From contig CAWHCK010000048.1 in the NCBI GenBank assembly GCA_963827585.1, positions 115,923-179,922 of the forward strand: a stretch of 64,000 bases of DNA. The letters run 5' to 3'. The position numbers and the translations under genes were made by a program. Positions 17,945 through 26,740 of this stretch are shown here, piece by piece. The stretch is from VAZQ01 sp963827585 (GTDB lineage: Bacteria; Pseudomonadota; Alphaproteobacteria; Rhizobiales; Xanthobacteraceae). The notes below the pieces were generated by a model. It was not told the DNA's origin. It saw only the letters and a list, made by a program, of their open reading frames with translations, and did no database searches. How positions within the stretch are numbered: the stretch's first letter is position 1; every line of letters begins with the position of its first letter.

Positions 17945-19861
17945 ATGGATGCCGCACTGAAACGCAAAGCCACGTCCGCCGGCCAGCGCACCGATCCGGT
18001 GACGACCGAAATCGTGCGCAACGGTCTCATCGCCGCCACCGAGGAGATGAAGACCAACCTGATGCGCACCGCCTACAACATGATCATCTACGAGGCGCTC
18101 GATTTCACCGTTGGCCTGTTCGATGCCGAGGGCAACACGGTCTCGATCGGGCTGGGGCTGCCGATGTTCATCCGCGGCATGAGCGACACGGTCAAGACCA
18201 AGCTCGAGCACTATGGCGTGGAGAATCTCGATCCCGGCGACATCCTTCTCACCAACGACGCCTACATCACCGGTAGCCACCTCAACCACATGACCTTCAC
18301 GGTGCCGATCTTCCACGACAGCGAAGTGGTGGCGTTCTCCTGCTGCATGGCGCATTGGCCGGACGTCGGCGGCACGCTCGACGGCGCCACCACCGACATC
18401 TTTTCCGAAGGCCTGCAGATGCCGATCGTGAAGATCTACCGCAAGGACGTGCCCAACGAGGAGCTCATCTCGATCATCAAGACCAATGTGCGGCTGCCCG
18501 AGCGTGCCATGGGCGACTTCCGCGCCCAGATCGCGGCAGTGAAGACCGGCGAGCGGCGCTTCCTCGAGATGATCCGGAAATACGGCCGCGACGCCGTGCT
18601 CGGCGGCATCGAGGCGATCATGGAGCACAGCGAGGCGGCCACGCGCGCGCGCGTTCGCGACATCCCCGACGGGGTCTATGAGGCGGAGTCCTTCATGGAC
18701 GATGACGGCGTCAATGTCGGGGAGCGCGTGCCCATCCGGGTGCGCGTCGAGATCGAGGGCGACCGCATGAAGGTCGATCTCACCGACGTGTCGAAGCAGG
18801 TCGCTGGCTTCTACAATTCCGGCGAGACCGCGGGCCGCTCCTGCTGCCAGGTGGCGTTCAAGTGCCTGACCTCGCCGCTCGATCTTCCCATCAACGACGG
18901 CCAGTTTCGCGCGCTCGAGATCGTGCTGCCGCCGGGCCGCGTGGTGAGCGCGCTCAAGCCCGCGGCGATGCGCATGTGGATGACCTATCCCATGACCATC
19001 ATCGACACCATCTTCAAGGCGCTGGCACCGGCGATTCCCGAGCAGGTCATGGCCGGTCACCACGCCGATCTCGTGGTCGGCCGCGTCAACGGCCGCCGCC
19101 CGAAGGACGACAGCTTCTACATCTATCTCGGCGGATTGATCGGCGGCGGCTGGGGCGCCAAGCGCACCAGCGACGGCCGCAACTCGACCATCGCCATGAA
19201 CGACGGCGACACCCACAACGGCCCGTCCGAGCAGGTCGAGGCGAAATATCCGCTGCTGGTCGAGCGCTACGCGCTGCGCCCGGATTCGGGCGGCCCCGGC
19301 CGCTTCCGCGGCGGGCTCGGCTGCGAGCAGGTGGTGCAGGCGCGGCACGATCTTCGCTTCAGCTCGCAGATGGATCGGGTGAAGTGCAAGCCGTGGGGTC
19401 TCGACGGCGGACTTTCCGGCTATGGCAACTCGGTCGCAATCCACCGTTTCGGGAAGAGCGAGGAGCAGCGCTTCCACAACGGCAAGGCGCTCAACCAGGT
19501 CCTGCACGCGGGCGACGCCTATATCCTGCGCTCGGGCGGCGGCGGCGGCTTCGGCTCGCCCCTCGATCGCGATCTCGCCAGCCTCGAGCGCGACGTGCGC
19601 TGCGGCTATGTCGGCAAGGAGGCGGCGGAAAAATATTACGGCGCGGTGTTCGTGCCCGGCTCAAGCAAGCTCGACCCGGCGGCAACCGAGTCCCAGCGCG
19701 CCGCGATGCGCGCGCAGGGCTTGCCGCACGACGAGCCGATCGCCGATACAGGCGTGCCGCCGCCCGCGCCGTTACACGCGCATGGGCATGATCACGCGCA
19801 CGAGAAGCTCACCGAGGAGGAGCGGGTGGCGCTGGCGATGACCGGGCGCTGCTGTTCGTAG
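17945..19861 (+). CDS. hyuB: Hydantoinase subunit B, HyuB, with His-rich C-terminal tail
   Basis: ATG 17945 follows the HyuA stop by 2 bp. The 638-aa product has family features throughout: DPVTTEIVRNGLIAATEEMK at the N-terminus, GDILLTNDAYITGSHLNHM, and GGPGRFRGGLGCEQVV near residue 455. It is the B subunit of an ATP-dependent hydantoinase or carboxylase and needs HyuA. The odd part is the C-terminus, a short tail with HAHGHDHAHEK and ending TGRCCS. It looks like a metal-binding extension and is not part of the usual fold as I know it. Confidence 0.9.
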   Translation: MDAALKRKATSAGQRTDPVTTEIVRNGLIAATEEMKTNLMRTAYNMIIYEALDFTVGLFDAEGNTVSIGLGLPMFIRGMSDTVKTKLEHYGVENLDPGDILLTNDAYITGSHLNHMTFTVPIFHDSEVVAFSCCMAHWPDVGGTLDGATTDIFSEGLQMPIVKIYRKDVPNEELISIIKTNVRLPERAMGDFRAQIAAVKTGERRFLEMIRKYGRDAVLGGIEAIMEHSEAATRARVRDIPDGVYEAESFMDDDGVNVGERVPIRVRVEIEGDRMKVDLTDVSKQVAGFYNSGETAGRSCCQVAFKCLTSPLDLPINDGQFRALEIVLPPGRVVSALKPAAMRMWMTYPMTIIDTIFKALAPAIPEQVMAGHHADLVVGRVNGRRPKDDSFYIYLGGLIGGGWGAKRTSDGRNSTIAMNDGDTHNGPSEQVEAKYPLLVERYALRPDSGGPGRFRGGLGCEQVVQARHDLRFSSQMDRVKCKPWGLDGGLSGYGNSVAIHRFGKSEEQRFHNGKALNQVLHAGDAYILRSGGGGGFGSPLDRDLASLERDVRCGYVGKEAAEKYYGAVFVPGSSKLDPAATESQRAAMRAQGLPHDEPIADTGVPPPAPLHAHGHDHAHEKLTEEERVALAMTGRCCS

Positions 19862-19883
19862 ACGTTCGCGCTTTCACCGGAAG

Positions 19884-19995
19884 TGTCATCGCCCGCGGAG
19901 GCGGGCGATCCAGTAATTACTGGCTCTGGTGAGACGCCGGGTCGTGGCCCCCCAGCGTCCATGGATTACTGGATGCCCGCTTTCGCGGGCATGAC
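19884..19995. repeat. REP-like intergenic repeat, family D
   Basis: Palindromic segments GTCATCGCCCGC / GCGGGCGATCC and GCCCGCTTTCGCGGGC flank a TTACTGGATG motif. Related copies lie at 21405-21432, 33204-33285, 36630-36786 and 59771-59914. The repeat sits between the convergent HyuB and Fe-S genes. Confidence 0.75.
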
Positions 19996-20003
19996 ATTCG
20001 TGG

Positions 20004-21326
20004 TTACGACGAGCAGCCGCCCCGCAGCGGCAGCGGCTGCTCGTCGAGCATGGCCTGGATCGCCTGGCGCGTGGCCGCGACGTCGAGACCGTGGCTTGCT
20101 ATCAGGTCCTGGCAGTCGGCCGCGATCGCGTCGACGTCTTGCATGAGCTTGAGCCGCTTGAAGTGATCGTCGTGGTGTAGCCCCATGCTGGCGCCGACGA
20201 TCTCCAGCATGTTCATGATCCGGAACGGATAGTCGCGCTCGTGCGCGCAAAGCTCGCGGTGGTCGGCGTGGTAGACGGCGACCAGGGCGTCGATGCCGGC
20301 CTTCTCGGCGGCGTCGAGCTCGTTCTTCTGCAGCTCGCGGCGATACGCCGGCAGCGCGCGGAAATAGTTGCTCATCATTCCGACCGCGGGCTGCTTGAGA
20401 TCGACCAGCTCGATGCCCGGCACGGCCTGAAGGATGTCTTCGGCCGCTTCGACCACGCCCCTGAGCCCGGGATGGCGATGCAGCGCGACGCGCATGTCGA
20501 CGCGTTGGCGCAGGAACGGTTGCAGGCGGTCGAGATTCCTGCGCAGGAACAGCATGAACGGCGTCATCTCGAACGGCCGCGCGCCGCGGGTCTTCTCGAT
20601 CGTCGGCAAGGTTGTCTCGGTGAACTGCACGTGGCAGCTCGGACACCACGACACCACCTGCCCGGATTTGCTGCGCGCGAGCTTGTCCATGGTGCTCTCG
20701 GCGAAGCGGCCGGAGGTCGCGACGTCGCCGGTGCGCATCTGCACCACGCCGCAGCAATGGCTCGGTCCGCCCAGCACCTGATAGGTGACGCCGAGCGTGT
20801 CCATGATATCCAAGGCAAGCAGTGCAATATGCGGGGTCTTGAGCACGTTGCAGCCGGTGTAGAAGACGAAGTCCGGCGGCACGTCGGGCTCCGGGTTGCC
20901 GCCGGGTTTCTGACCCAGCCGCGCCAGCAGCTCGTCGCCGAGCTGCATCTCCGAGATGTGGGTGACCTCGCGCGCGACCCTGCGGAAACCCTCGACTCCG
21001 TGCCGGCGCTGCTCGGCCGGCACATCCTTGCGCCGCGCCATCGCCACCCGTGTCATCGCCAGCATGAAGCGCGGATTGACGCCGTAGTCGCAGGCCTTGA
21101 TGCATTCGCCGGTGAGCACGCAGGCGCTCGCCCATTTACGCGATGCGTCCGGGCCGTCGCCCGTTCGCAGGATGTCGATGATGCCGGCGATGACCGCGCG
21201 CGGCTCGGCGTCGACGCCGCCGGGACCCGTGACCGGGCAGACCTCCACGCACTTGCCGCAGCGGGTGCAGGCGTCGGCCATCGCCGCGACGCGTTCGGAG
21301 AGCGCGGTCTCGAATGTGGCGGTCAT
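20004..21326 (-). CDS. (Fe-S)-binding CCG-domain oxidoreductase (GlpC/HdrD-like)
   Basis: This 440-aa cytoplasmic or membrane-peripheral protein has an N-terminal 4Fe-4S motif with C20, C23, C26 and C30 (CTRCGKCVEVC). A second cluster region shows only three cysteines (C69, C75, C79 in CVLTGECIKAC). Further on are the cysteine-rich CCG elements YTGCNVLKTPH, SHCCGVV and WCPSCH. Such proteins carry electrons from flavin oxidases to quinone or act as heterodisulfide-reductase-like subunits. No flavoprotein partner (GlcD- or LutB-like) is adjacent. Start ATG 21324-21326 is the first in frame. The role here is unknown. Confidence 0.82.
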   Translation of the reverse strand: MTATFETALSERVAAMADACTRCGKCVEVCPVTGPGGVDAEPRAVIAGIIDILRTGDGPDASRKWASACVLTGECIKACDYGVNPRFMLAMTRVAMARRKDVPAEQRRHGVEGFRRVAREVTHISEMQLGDELLARLGQKPGGNPEPDVPPDFVFYTGCNVLKTPHIALLALDIMDTLGVTYQVLGGPSHCCGVVQMRTGDVATSGRFAESTMDKLARSKSGQVVSWCPSCHVQFTETTLPTIEKTRGARPFEMTPFMLFLRRNLDRLQPFLRQRVDMRVALHRHPGLRGVVEAAEDILQAVPGIELVDLKQPAVGMMSNYFRALPAYRRELQKNELDAAEKAGIDALVAVYHADHRELCAHERDYPFRIMNMLEIVGASMGLHHDDHFKRLKLMQDVDAIAADCQDLIASHGLDVAATRQAIQAMLDEQPLPLRGGCSS

Positions 21327-21404
21327 GCGGCCTCATGGAGGAGCGCGAACCAAGTCACCAGCATAGGTTACTGCTCCGGCCTGCTGAATTGAAGCCCACC
21401 GCTT

Positions 21405-21432
21405 TGAATATGGGTCCCCGCCTTTGCGGGGA
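21405..21432. repeat. Short family D hairpin
   Basis: GTCCCCGC and GCGGGGAC pair around a CTTT-type loop, between the RidA and Fe-S genes. It is a solitary half of the longer repeat. Confidence 0.6.
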
Positions 21433-21445
21433 CGGCAGCGGAGTA

Positions 21446-21835
21446 CTATCCCGTAACCGCGATGCCCTGCACCTCGATCATCATCTCGGGCTGGGCGAAA
21501 CCCTCGACCGTGATCGCGGCGCTGGCCGGAAAATCCTTGCCGAACAGCTCGCCGCGCAATTCGGTCATGCGAGTAGTGTAGCGCGCGTCGATGAGAAACA
21601 CGGTCATGGTCACCATGTCGCTCAATTTTGCGCCCGCCTCCGCCAGCGTCTTCTCGATGTTGCGGAAGGTCTGCTTGAACTGGGCGTCAAAATCGCCGGC
21701 CAAGGATTTCCCGGAATCGTCGACCTGGCCGGTATGCCCGGCGATGTAGATGGTGCGGCCCGGGCTTTCGGTGATGACGCAGGGCGAGAACGCGCGCTTG
21801 ACCTGCCAGGTGCCGCGAACGAACGACTTCTTCAT
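21446..21835 (-). CDS. RidA/YjgF family enamine/imine deaminase
   Basis: This 129-aa protein has the Rid fold and motifs: RTIYIAGHTGQVDDSGKSLAG, here cited in parts as IYIAGHTGQ and DFDAQFKQTFRNIEKTLAEA, then FPASAAITVEGFAQPEMMIE with the conserved Glu. Rid proteins hydrolyse reactive enamines or imines, and catabolic paralogs act on pathway intermediates. The usual active-site Arg of the RidA subgroup (IEVEAIA region preceded by xxR) is not clearly present, so it may be a divergent Rid subgroup. Genes around it act on nitrogen-containing compounds, which fits. Confidence 0.83.
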   Translation of the reverse strand: MKKSFVRGTWQVKRAFSPCVITESPGRTIYIAGHTGQVDDSGKSLAGDFDAQFKQTFRNIEKTLAEAGAKLSDMVTMTVFLIDARYTTRMTELRGELFGKDFPASAAITVEGFAQPEMMIEVQGIAVTG

Positions 21836-21887
21836 GCGTGTGGTGCCTCCCTACAGGCTCTTTCCAACGAGCGTCAAACTCGGTCCG

Positions 21888-22133
21888 TCATCCTGAGGTG
21901 CCCGCGCACATCACGCGTGCCGAACTCGGATAGATCAAAAGTCGGTGCGCGGGCCTCGAAGGATGAGCGGCCCCGACAACCGGGCCGTCGCCCACCGATC
22001 TCGGGTGTACCCGAGATCGGAATACTGGTGCGCAAGTCGGCCATGGCCGACTTGTGATGGCTCGCACCGCACGAGGGCAGTGCAAGCTGTATGAGCTTGC
22101 CACGGTGCTCGCGCCTCAGGGTGACGGCCCAGA
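21888..22133. repeat. Composite repeat, family C (two-hairpin core)
   Basis: The core has two consecutive long hairpins: CCGATCTCGGGT with ACCCGAGATCGG (21995-22020), and GCAAGTCGGC with GCCGACTTG (22032-22055). The flanks (CATCCTGAGG; TCGAAGGATGAGCGGCC) match those of the copy at 46857-47016. The core alone recurs at 59784-59846. Confidence 0.85.
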
Positions 22134-22155
22134 CCACCCTGATGGCCATTCGTAT

Positions 22156-24471
22156 CTACCTCCCATTCGCCTGCTGGATGGCGCGCCAGAGCCGCTCCGG
22201 CGTCGCCGGCATTTCGACGTGGCGGATGCCGAGATGAGCGAGCGCGTCGACCAGCGCGTTGGCGACCGCGGGCATCGCCCCGACGCAGCCCGCTTCGCCG
22301 GCGCCCTTGACCCCGAGCGGGTTGGTCCTGGTCGGCACCGGATTGCTCTTGACCTCGACTGCGCTGATGTCGGTCGCGCGCGGCATGGCATAGTCCATGA
22401 ACGAGCCGGTCAGGATCTGGCCGTCGCCGTCGAAGCGGATGTCCTCCATCAGGATCTGGCCGACGCCCTGCGCGACCCCGCCCACGATCTGGCCCTTCAG
22501 CAGCAGCGGATTGATGACGGTGCCGACGTCGTCCACCACGCTGTAGCGCACGATCTCGACGGTACCGGTCTCTTCGTCGATCTCGAGCTCGCAGATGTGG
22601 CAGCCATTGGGGAAGTTCTGCACCGGCGCGACATAGGTCGCGGTCGCGGTGAGCCCGACGTCCATGCCCGCGGGGAGCTTGCCCGGCTCCATCGCCTCCT
22701 TCGCCACCTCCTTGATGGTCAAGGTGCGATTAGTCTTGGGGCTGGAGAAGACGCCGTCGGCGAAATTGACGTCGGCGGCATCGAGATCGAGCAGGTGAGC
22801 CGCGATCTGCTTTGCCTTGGTCGTGATCCTTTGCGCGGCGATATCGACGGCCGATCCGCCGATGGTGGCGGAGCGCGAGCCGCCGGTGCCTTCGCCGATG
22901 AAGACCTGGTCGGTATCGCCCTGCACGTAATGCACGTCGCCGGGGTCGAGGCCGAGGCGGTCGCACATGATCTGCTTGAAGATGGTCTCGTGGCCCTGGC
23001 CCTGGGTGACGCTGCCCGCGAGCAGCGTAACGGTGCCGGATTTGTCGAAGCGGATCTCGGCGCCCTCGAAGCCGGCCGCGGCCGCGCGCTCGATAGTGTT
23101 GGATAGCCCGATGCCGCGCAGCTTGCCGCGCTTGCGCGATTCCCCGCGCCGCCGCTCGAAGTCGGCGACATCGGCGAGCTTGAGCGCCATGTCCATGGTC
23201 TTCTCGAACTCGCCGCTGTCGTAGGTGAAGGTCAGCGCGGTCTTGAACGGCATGGCCTCGGGCGGAATGTAGTTGCGCCGCCGCAGCTCGGCAGGATCGA
23301 TGCCGAGCTCGTCGGCGGCAAGGTCGACCAGCCGCTCGATCACATAGGCCGCCTCCGGGCGGCCGTTGCCGCGATAGGGCCTAACCGGATTGGTGTGCGT
23401 GAACACCGCAGTGACGTCGGCATGCATTGCGGGGATGCGATAGACGCCCGCAAGCGTGCCGATATTGCCGGTGAAGGCGGGCATGCCGGTTTGCAGATAG
23501 GCGCCGATGCCGGCGACGGTCGTCGCCCGCATGCCGAGGAAGTTGCCCTGCTTGTCGAGCGCGAGCTCCGCGTCGGTGACGTTGTCGCGGGCCTGGGCGT
23601 CGCAGAGAAAGGATTCCGAGCGGGTCGACGTCCATTTCACCGGGCGCCCCACCGTCTTCGACGCCAACAGCACCAGAGCCACTTCGTTGTAGACCGCCGA
23701 TTTCATGCCGAAGCTGCCGCCGATGTCGCCGGCGACCACGCGGATCTTGCTCTCCGGCACCTTGAGCACCGGCGAAAGCTCGGAGCGGAAGGGATGCACG
23801 CGCTGCAGCGTGGTGTAGATGGTGTAGCGGTCCTCGGCCGCGTTGTAGTCGCCGAGACAGCCGCGCGGCTCCATGCTCGCGGCGGTGACGCGGTTGATCA
23901 CGAAGCGATGCTTGACGACGTGATCGGCCTTGGCGAAGGCGGCCTCGGTGGCGGCCTTGTCGCCGAACAGCTGCACGAAGCCGATATTGTCCGCGCAGCC
24001 GTCCCAGACCCGCGGCGCGCCGTCGCCGGCCGCCTCCGCCGTCGAGACGACGGCCGCCTGCGGCTCGTAGTCGACCGCGATCAGCTCGGCGGCGTCGAGA
24101 GCCTGGTGGTAGGTTTCCGCCACCACGAAGGCGACGTAGTCGCCGACCCAGCGCACGCGATCCTTGGTGAGCGCCGGGTAGGACGGCCGAAACACGCTGC
24201 CGTCGCGCCGCTTCAATCCACCGGGCACCGGCAGATCGCCCCATCCCGAGGCCTGCCAGTCGGCGCCGGTAAGCACTGCCAGCACCCCCGGCGCGGCCTT
24301 GGCCTTGCCGGTGTCGATCGCGCGAATGCGCGCGTGGGCGTGGGGGGAGCGCAGCACATAGCCGAACACCATGCCCGGCAGCACCATGTCGCCGACATAG
24401 CGGCCGCCACCCTTGAGCAGCCGCGGATCCTCGAACCGGGACACGCTTTGACCGATCGCAAATTCACCCAT
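22156..24471 (-). CDS. CoxL-like molybdopterin hydroxylase large subunit (orphan copy 1)
   Basis: This 771-aa protein is of the xanthine dehydrogenase/CO dehydrogenase large-subunit family. It shows GQSVSRFEDPRLLKGGGRYV at the start, RSPHAHARIRAID, GGSFGMKS, PYRGNGRPEAAYVIERLVD at about residue 362, TQGQGHET and the catalytic-Glu segment GVKGAGEAG at about 724. The PYRGNGRP loop is not the AYRCSFR of true CO dehydrogenases, so it is a hydroxylase of an organic, often heteroaromatic, substrate. I start at ATG 24469-24471; the longer frame is antisense to the next gene. No small or medium subunit gene is adjacent; the nearest set is at 40526-42096. It is divergent from the gene at 24641. Confidence 0.9.
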   Translation of the reverse strand: MGEFAIGQSVSRFEDPRLLKGGGRYVGDMVLPGMVFGYVLRSPHAHARIRAIDTGKAKAAPGVLAVLTGADWQASGWGDLPVPGGLKRRDGSVFRPSYPALTKDRVRWVGDYVAFVVAETYHQALDAAELIAVDYEPQAAVVSTAEAAGDGAPRVWDGCADNIGFVQLFGDKAATEAAFAKADHVVKHRFVINRVTAASMEPRGCLGDYNAAEDRYTIYTTLQRVHPFRSELSPVLKVPESKIRVVAGDIGGSFGMKSAVYNEVALVLLASKTVGRPVKWTSTRSESFLCDAQARDNVTDAELALDKQGNFLGMRATTVAGIGAYLQTGMPAFTGNIGTLAGVYRIPAMHADVTAVFTHTNPVRPYRGNGRPEAAYVIERLVDLAADELGIDPAELRRRNYIPPEAMPFKTALTFTYDSGEFEKTMDMALKLADVADFERRRGESRKRGKLRGIGLSNTIERAAAAGFEGAEIRFDKSGTVTLLAGSVTQGQGHETIFKQIMCDRLGLDPGDVHYVQGDTDQVFIGEGTGGSRSATIGGSAVDIAAQRITTKAKQIAAHLLDLDAADVNFADGVFSSPKTNRTLTIKEVAKEAMEPGKLPAGMDVGLTATATYVAPVQNFPNGCHICELEIDEETGTVEIVRYSVVDDVGTVINPLLLKGQIVGGVAQGVGQILMEDIRFDGDGQILTGSFMDYAMPRATDISAVEVKSNPVPTRTNPLGVKGAGEAGCVGAMPAVANALVDALAHLGIRHVEMPATPERLWRAIQQANGR

Positions 24472-24640
24472 CTCAATCCTCGGAGCTGATCGAACACGTG
24501 CGGGAGCACCGGTTATCGCAAAGCTCCGGCGCGATGGCCATGGGGTGTCTTGGGTCACTTCGATGTTGCCGGGCGGGTCCGCCGCCGGATTGACCGGCGC
24601 GGCGAATGCGCCAGAATACCGACGAGGAAACGAACAGCCA

Positions 24641-25834
24641 ATGCTGGAACGCCTGTCTTCGGCGCGGATGAGCGCGAGCGATTGCATCGGCCGCGCGCGC
24701 AAGCTTGCGCCGCTGATCGCAGCGCACGCGGCGCGCATCGAGCAGGAGCGGGAAATCGTTCCCGAGGTGCTCGCGGCGCTTCACGACGCGCGGCTGTTCC
24801 GCATGCTCATCCCGAAGAGCTGCAACGGCTGGGAAGCCGATCCCGCGACCTTCATGCAGGCGATCGAGGAGCTCGCCAAGGCCGACGGATCGACCGCGTG
24901 GTGCGTCGCCCAGGCGTCGGGCTGCTCCATGGCCGCGGCCTATGTCGAGCCCAAGGTGGCGCGGGAGATCTTCGGGCGCGCCGACGCGGTGATGGCCTGG
25001 GGGCCGGTGGGACCTAACGCCAAGGCGGTCGCGGTCGACGGCGGTTACCGGGCGTCGGGCAGCTGGAGCTTCGCGAGCGGCATCAAGCACGCGCACTGGC
25101 TCGGCTGTCATTGTCCCGTGGTCGAGCCCGACGGCAGCCCGCGCCTTGCGCCCGACGGCAAGCCCGCCGAACGCACCGTGCTGATCCCGAAAGCGAGCGC
25201 CAGGATCAACGACATCTGGCGCGTGGTCGGCCTCAAAGGCACCGGCAGCGACAACTATACGATCGACGACCTGTTCGTGCCGGACGAATACACCTTCACG
25301 CGCGAAGCCGCAGCCGACCGGCGCGAGGCCGGGCCGCTCTATCGGTTCACGACGTTCCATCTTTACGGCATCGGCTTTGCCGCGATCGCGCTCGGCCTCG
25401 GGCGCGCATCGCTCGATGCCTTCATCGCGTTGGCAGCGACCAAGGTTCCCAAGACCAAGACGTTCGTCCTGCGCGACAACGCGGTGGTGCAGTCGCAGGT
25501 CGCGCTGGCGGAGGCGAAGCTTGCGTCGTCACGGGCGTTCCTGCTGCAGACCCTGCACGAGATGTGGGACACCGCCGCTCGCGGCGAGAGTCTCGCGCTC
25601 ACGCAACGCGCCATGCTCAAGCTCGCGGGCACCTACGCGACCCATCAGGCCAAGGACGTCGTCGACACCGTCTATCATGCCGCCGGGGCGACCGCGATTT
25701 TCGAGGATAACCCGTTCGAGCGCCGCTTCCGCGACGTGCACACCGTCATCCAGCAGGTGCAGGCGCAGTTCGCCAATTTCGAGATGGTCGGGCAGGTGCT
25801 GCTCGGCCTGCCGAGCCCGTCGAAGTTGATTTGA
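24641..25834 (+). CDS. Acyl-CoA-dehydrogenase-fold flavoprotein, monooxygenase type
   Basis: A 397-aa protein with the acyl-CoA dehydrogenase fold of the group that includes flavin-dependent two-component hydroxylases (HsaA, DszC, pigment hydroxylases). The N-terminal helices (LAPLIAAHAARIEQEREIVPEVL) are followed by LAKADGSTAWCVAQASG and YRASGSWSFASGIKHAHWLG. The C-terminal helical domain carries VDTVYHAAGATAIFEDNPFE and RRFRDVHTVIQQVQAQ. The family's catalytic Glu of acyl-CoA dehydrogenases is not evident, supporting the monooxygenase reading. ATG 24641 has a GACGAGGAAACG ribosome site. It needs a flavin reductase, not seen here. It is divergent from the CoxL-like gene at 22156. Confidence 0.85.
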   Translation: MLERLSSARMSASDCIGRARKLAPLIAAHAARIEQEREIVPEVLAALHDARLFRMLIPKSCNGWEADPATFMQAIEELAKADGSTAWCVAQASGCSMAAAYVEPKVAREIFGRADAVMAWGPVGPNAKAVAVDGGYRASGSWSFASGIKHAHWLGCHCPVVEPDGSPRLAPDGKPAERTVLIPKASARINDIWRVVGLKGTGSDNYTIDDLFVPDEYTFTREAAADRREAGPLYRFTTFHLYGIGFAAIALGLGRASLDAFIALAATKVPKTKTFVLRDNAVVQSQVALAEAKLASSRAFLLQTLHEMWDTAARGESLALTQRAMLKLAGTYATHQAKDVVDTVYHAAGATAIFEDNPFERRFRDVHTVIQQVQAQFANFEMVGQVLLGLPSPSKLI

Positions 25835-25860
25835 AGCGTCGCGCCCCATGCACGGTGCCG

Positions 25861-25883
25861 CCCTCTCCCCTTGCGGGAGAGGG
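25861..25883. repeat. Family A hairpin, half copy
   Basis: CCCTCTCCCC and a GGGAGAGGG arm pair around TTGC. It lies between convergent stops at 25834 and 25911 and could also act as a weak terminator, though there is no T-run. Confidence 0.5.
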
Positions 25884-25910
25884 TGTCCGAGCGCGTTGCG
25901 CCCGTGTGCC

Positions 25911-26687
25911 TCAGAAATTCGCCGCCAGCTTGGGTTTGGGCGCCGGCGCCGGTGAGCCCTTGGGCAGATCGAACATGCCGCTGGGCAGGCTGTCGAAGAA
26001 CGCCAGCACCTCGGAGGTCTTCACCACGTCGGCATATTTCGCGTTCATGTCGCAGAGATTGATGGCGTGGCTCGCCTGCGAGCGGTCGAAACAGCCTTCC
26101 TCGGCGAGCGCGATGCGGTAGTTGAGGCTGAACGCATCGAGCACGGTCGCGCGCACGCAGCCCGAGGTGGTGGTGCCGGTGACGATCACGCTGTCGCAGC
26201 CGAGCAGCGTGAGATAGCTCGCCATGTTGGTGCCGAAGAAGCCGGACGGCTTCTGCTTGAGCACGACGATGTCCTGCGGCGCCGGCGCGATCTCGGCGAC
26301 GATCTCGTTGCCGTCCACGTTGGTGACGGGCTTGCTGGTGACGTCCTCGTCGGAACGGCCGTTCTTCCAGCTCCAGCTGCCGTTGTCCCAATTGTCCTCG
26401 CGCCGCACGCCGGTGGTGTAGATCACCGGGATGCCCTTGCCGTGCGCCTTGTCGATCAGCGCCTTGAGATAGGGCATGGCGACCCACGCATCCTCGCCGC
26501 AAGAGTTGCGCCAGCGCTTGATCGATTCGAGGATCGGCAGCGGGCGCTCGTCGCAGAACGCGTAGTTGACGTCGATGATCAGCAGCGCCGGACGCTTGCC
26601 GAAGCCGCCGCGCGCGCCGTAGCCGGACGCCCCGAACACGGCCTTGTCGCGCTCGGTGAGGAACTTGTTCCAGATGGGTTCAGACAT
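25911..26687 (-). CDS. Isochorismatase-fold cysteine hydrolase (N-carbamoylsarcosine amidase-like)
   Basis: This 258-aa hydrolase has the family triad: D39 in LLIIDVNYAF, K146 in LKQKPSGFFGT, and C177 in TGTTTSGCVRATVLDA. The cis-peptide TGTTTSG segment is intact. Members cleave amides or carbamoyl groups (N-carbamoylsarcosine, maleamate, nicotinamide, ureidoacrylate). It is 54 bp downstream of the binding protein of an ABC importer on the same strand and ends that operon. Close by is HyuAB, and N-methylhydantoin degradation uses exactly a HyuAB-type enzyme and N-carbamoylsarcosine amidase. That is an inference. Start ATG 26685-26687. Confidence 0.87.
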   Translation of the reverse strand: MSEPIWNKFLTERDKAVFGASGYGARGGFGKRPALLIIDVNYAFCDERPLPILESIKRWRNSCGEDAWVAMPYLKALIDKAHGKGIPVIYTTGVRREDNWDNGSWSWKNGRSDEDVTSKPVTNVDGNEIVAEIAPAPQDIVVLKQKPSGFFGTNMASYLTLLGCDSVIVTGTTTSGCVRATVLDAFSLNYRIALAEEGCFDRSQASHAINLCDMNAKYADVVKTSEVLAFFDSLPSGMFDLPKGSPAPAPKPKLAANF

Positions 26688-26740
26688 GGTCTTGCTCGTC
26701 CCGGTTTCTCACGTGGTTCGACTTCGCTCGCTCAATCGCT

